DNA of 35,961 nt, from positions 1 through 35,961 of the forward strand of contig JAUIHE010000012.1 of assembly GCA_030432195.1 (NCBI GenBank), written 5' to 3'. The translations under genes and the position numbers were made by a program. Shown here one piece after another: positions 33,732 through 35,961 of this stretch. This DNA comes from Alphaproteobacteria bacterium. GTDB taxonomy: Bacteria > Pseudomonadota > Alphaproteobacteria > UBA7985 > JAUIBT01. The notes below the pieces were generated by a model, which saw nothing but the letters and a program-made list of their open reading frames with translations, ran no database searches and was not told the origin of the DNA. The first letter of the stretch is position 1. Every line of letters begins with the position of its first letter.

Positions 33732-34053
33732 CCTTCTCTTATTAAAATTGTATTGCATCGCGCTTTTGCTCTTTTTGAGCAGCAACGCGCCGTCGCCCCG
33801 TGGGCTTGAGGTTTGGCGCCGCCTTGGCGTGCGTTTTCCAAGTTCTGATGCGTTTTGCAGGCCAAAAGTGACAAGGGGCGCAGCGCTTGCCCTCGCCATC
33901 ACGCCTGCGATTTCCTTTGCCCTTTCGTTGAGCTTGCCGCCGCATCGCCGGGTCAGCGCGCTTTGGTCCGAGAGCCTGCGTGCAGGGCCATGGTTTGTGC
34001 AGGCCCTGCGGGCGTTGGTTCCTGGCCCAGCTCATGGACAACGTGCGCACAGA

Positions 34054-34109
34054 CAACTTGAGCACGACAACTTGAGCACTTCAACTTGAGCACTTCAACT
34101 TGAGCACAG
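34054..34109. repeat. Four tandem 14-bp repeats
   Basis: CAACTTGAGCACTT-type units occupy 34054-34067, 34068-34081, 34082-34095 and 34096-34109. The two middle copies are identical; the first and last differ only in their final two bases. The unit length equals that of the UDG/Slt array, but the sequence is unrelated. Confidence 0.92.
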
Positions 34110-34416
34110 ACAAAACGATCCCCAAGATTGGACTAGATCTATTTTGTGGTGCGCTCGCCCTATGTCAGACCCGGATTTGAGTGAAAATCTTGGCACCCAA
34201 AGACGGCAGCAAAATCCTCAAAAAAAACAGGTCAACTTGGCATATTGCGTCGCATTTGCGGGGAACCAATCGGTTATTTGTCCCTTCGTCACGATTCACG
34301 TTGTCAGGTTTTGGTCTACAATTTCTGCGCGATTTGGGACGCCCGGCGTTTGAAAACTGCAATTTACAAACCGATCCTGCAAAATTGCCGCCTTCGCAGG
34401 TCGTTTGGGCAGGAAT

Positions 34417-34447
34417 TGTTGGCACATGGCTGCCCGCAATGCCAACA
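34417..34447. promoter_or_regulatory. 8-bp perfect inverted repeat, candidate operator or hairpin
   Basis: TGTTGGCA (34417-34424) and TGCCAACA (34440-34447) are separated by 15 bp. It lies upstream of the DUF11 gene in an otherwise empty region and could be a regulator site or a leader hairpin. Confidence 0.3.
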
Positions 34448-34827
34448 TGGCACACATTTCTATTCTAGCCCTCCTTGTATGACGAGAAGGGGCAGGCGCT
34501 AGGCACGTGCGGCCAAGCTGCTGTTATCTTTGTCATCTAAGGGCGAACACTTGCCGGAACGGTTCCTTTGTGAAGGTCACTATGCATCAGGTCGAAACGG
34601 ATACGCCACAGGCTCAGCCAGCGCCAGGCCGCAAACCAGACGAAGCGCACGCGCGAGCAAGCAATGCCTCTCGTTTCGCTTTGGCCTATCCTTTGTTTGG
34701 ACGTGTCGGCCGCTCTCGCCAGGCCGCGGCGGCCGGGCGCATTGGTGACCAGGCGCCCACCTGCCAACGCAAAGAACAATCCCAAGTGCATCAAAAACAA
34801 ATCCAGCATAAGCCGGTTGAGACAACT

Positions 34828-35943
34828 ATGACCCAGACGCTAGCCTCCTTGACCTCCATTCGCCGTTCGTTGAACGCGCTGTTTGCGTTCCTGGTATTGG
34901 GGATGGCTTCGGGGCTGTTGTTGCCTGGCGGGGCAGCGGCGCAGGTTCTCATCCAAAACTGTGCCAGCATCACATCGCTAGACCAAGTGGACAGTGATCC
35001 CACCAACGATAGCAATTGTGCGGATGTCACCGTGCCGGTCACGGCCGACTTGAGCCTGACAAAAACTGTCGACAATTCTACGCCGGGTATCGGTGCGACC
35101 ATCAACTTTACGCTAACCCTGACAAATGACGGGCCCTCGGATGCTGTTAATATTGTGGTCAACGATCCAGAGCCGACCGGGTTCACCTTTGTCAGCGGTA
35201 CACCGGCAGACCTGGGCGATACCTGGAATGGCCTTACCAACGATTGGACGGTGGCCAGCTTGGCATCTGGCGCATCGACCACACTTGTCATTCAAGCAAC
35301 CGTGGATGCGGCGGGCAGCTATCTCAACCAAGCCCAGGTGACGGTCTCAGGCGTACCTGGCACGCCTATCCCTGATCCGGATTCAACCCCCAACAACGGC
35401 TTTATCGGGGAAGATGACGACGCCTCGGTCTTGGTGTCACCCGTGGGCGCCCCGCCTCCGGTGGACCCAACCCCCGATCAACCGGTTTTGACCATCGACA
35501 AGGCCGCGAGCCCCACCTTGGCCGATAGCGACAGTGATGGCTTGTTTGAAGCCACCTTCACTGTGACCATTTCTAATATCGGGACCGCAGCGGGCACTTA
35601 TACCGTTGCAGATACGGCTAACTTGCTGCCGACTGGGGTAAGCGTTTCGGAAATTATTTCGCTGGCTGCGGCCACCGACGGCGCCAACGATCCGACCCCC
35701 AATTTGAACCCCGGCTTTGACGGCACTGGCACCACGGCTCTGTTAGCGCTCGACCAAACTATCGATGCTGCTGAAACTCACACTTATACGGTGATAGTCG
35801 AATACGCTGTCGATACGGCGGCGCCAGGTTTCAGCTATGCGGCGCTGGCCTGTAATGGCGCGCCCAACAATGGCTTTTATAACCAAGCGACGCTGACCTT
35901 TAATATACCGCCGTCACTCCAAAATCCGGAAGCTGCCGTGTGA
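34828..35943 (+). CDS. Secreted DUF11 / conserved-repeat-domain protein, probably cut short
   Basis: The 371-residue product has a long signal peptide (Arg-rich start, hydrophobic about residues 17-32, cleavage predicted after GAAA at 38). Two Ig-like repeats of the DUF11 type follow. The first runs from about 70, with ADLSLTKTVDNSTPGIG and FTLTLTNDGPSDA as the standard opening; the second starts at PVLTIDKAASPT. Asp/Asn-rich DSDPTND and DPDSTPNNG linkers may bind calcium. Such proteins are large cell-surface or exported adhesin-like polypeptides; this one is short and ends abruptly at EAAV. The stop falls next to a direct repeat at the window edge, so the 3' part may have been displaced by a mobile element. 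I choose 34828 because the signal peptide begins there, though the ribosome-binding site is weak. A start at 34582 would place 82 residues before it. Confidence 0.75.
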   Translation: MTQTLASLTSIRRSLNALFAFLVLGMASGLLLPGGAAAQVLIQNCASITSLDQVDSDPTNDSNCADVTVPVTADLSLTKTVDNSTPGIGATINFTLTLTNDGPSDAVNIVVNDPEPTGFTFVSGTPADLGDTWNGLTNDWTVASLASGASTTLVIQATVDAAGSYLNQAQVTVSGVPGTPIPDPDSTPNNGFIGEDDDASVLVSPVGAPPPVDPTPDQPVLTIDKAASPTLADSDSDGLFEATFTVTISNIGTAAGTYTVADTANLLPTGVSVSEIISLAAATDGANDPTPNLNPGFDGTGTTALLALDQTIDAAETHTYTVIVEYAVDTAAPGFSYAALACNGAPNNGFYNQATLTFNIPPSLQNPEAAV

Positions 35944-35961
35944 CATAATGCGGAAGTTGTC
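35926..35961. mobile_element. Possible insertion-sequence end (direct repeats at window edge)
   Basis: CCGGAAGCTGCC (35926-35937) recurs 24 bp later as GCGGAAGTTGTC (35950-35961), overlapping the end of the DUF11 gene. Repeated short motifs at a terminus are a feature of some IS families such as IS21, and assemblies commonly break at IS copies. Nothing beyond the window edge can be seen, so this is tentative. Confidence 0.25.

Larger units (their letters stand above)
33732..34827. other. Gap of about 1.1 kb, mostly non-coding
   Basis: Between tRNA-Gln and the DUF11 gene I find no recognisable protein. Short frames at 33748-34089 and 34181-34468 lack family similarity and ribosome-binding sites. 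The part from about 34110 to 34470 is more AT-rich than the surroundings. The gap holds a 14-bp tandem array (34054-34109) and an 8-bp inverted repeat (34417-34447). The frame of the DUF11 gene is open from 34507, with an ATG at 34582 preceded by GAAGGT. Confidence 0.5.

Noticed and set aside
34054-34109. CRISPR array
   Set aside because: The units are contiguous 14-bp repeats with no spacers, and no cas genes are present; the same applies to the other tandem arrays.

Overview
The window reads as chromosomal DNA from an alphaproteobacterium, probably Rhodospirillales-like. Most genes are GC-rich. The ETF-ubiquinone oxidoreductase / TPR protein / IspE block sits back to back with a UDG / Slt / MoaB block, and a Ppx/GppA protein is followed by RlmE; from general knowledge both arrangements are typical of that class. 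The placement is inference from family content and gene order, not a phylogeny.

Layout. 1-2000 is a lower-GC accessory stretch: an orphan autotransporter-type beta-barrel without a signal peptide, about 1 kb of decayed DNA, and a tyrosine integrase relic whose frame is closed by TAG directly before the predicted catalytic Tyr. 2043-6594 (minus strand) holds a PanE-like reductase coupled to a non-pyrrolysine MttB-family methyltransferase, a GNAT acetyltransferase and glutathione reductase. 6838-9385 (plus) holds a SRAP/YedK protein and a stand-alone, apparently cytosolic subtilase. 9420-11974 (minus) holds RlmE and a Ppx/GppA phosphatase with basic low-complexity tails. 12387-14684 is a full-length autotransporter behind an AT-rich promoter region. 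15301-20478 is an RND efflux adaptor, an RND permease with about 70 extra hydrophobic residues between its two halves, and a secreted rhodanese. 20856-25456 (minus) is ispE, a TPR protein and ETF-QO. 25618-31749 (plus) is a UDG-family protein, a soluble lytic transglycosylase, MoaB, a class-V PLP enzyme and a type III CoA transferase. 31818-33290 (minus) is a bitopic protein with a long Tyr/Asp/Gln/Gly pentapeptide-repeat region on the cytoplasmic side and a periplasmic peptidoglycan-binding-like domain. The window ends with tRNA-Gln(TTG), 1.1 kb of non-coding DNA and a secreted DUF11-type protein that stops beside a direct repeat resembling a mobile-element end.

How the genes relate. Most of the window is housekeeping: isoprenoid precursor synthesis, electron transfer from acyl-CoA dehydrogenases, molybdopterin, rRNA methylation, thiol redox, DNA repair and cell-wall turnover. 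Envelope biology is well represented (two autotransporter barrels, RND pump, Slt, DUF11 protein, peptidoglycan-binding-like protein). The strongest candidate for something undescribed is the 31818-33290 protein. Its repeat region resembles the low-complexity domains of FUS/EWS-type condensate proteins, while its topology resembles alphaproteobacterial polar organisers such as PodJ. A second theme is short tandem arrays with 7, 12, 14 or 15-bp units at many positions, in genes and between them; one 14-bp array runs from the stop codon of one gene to the start codon of the next.
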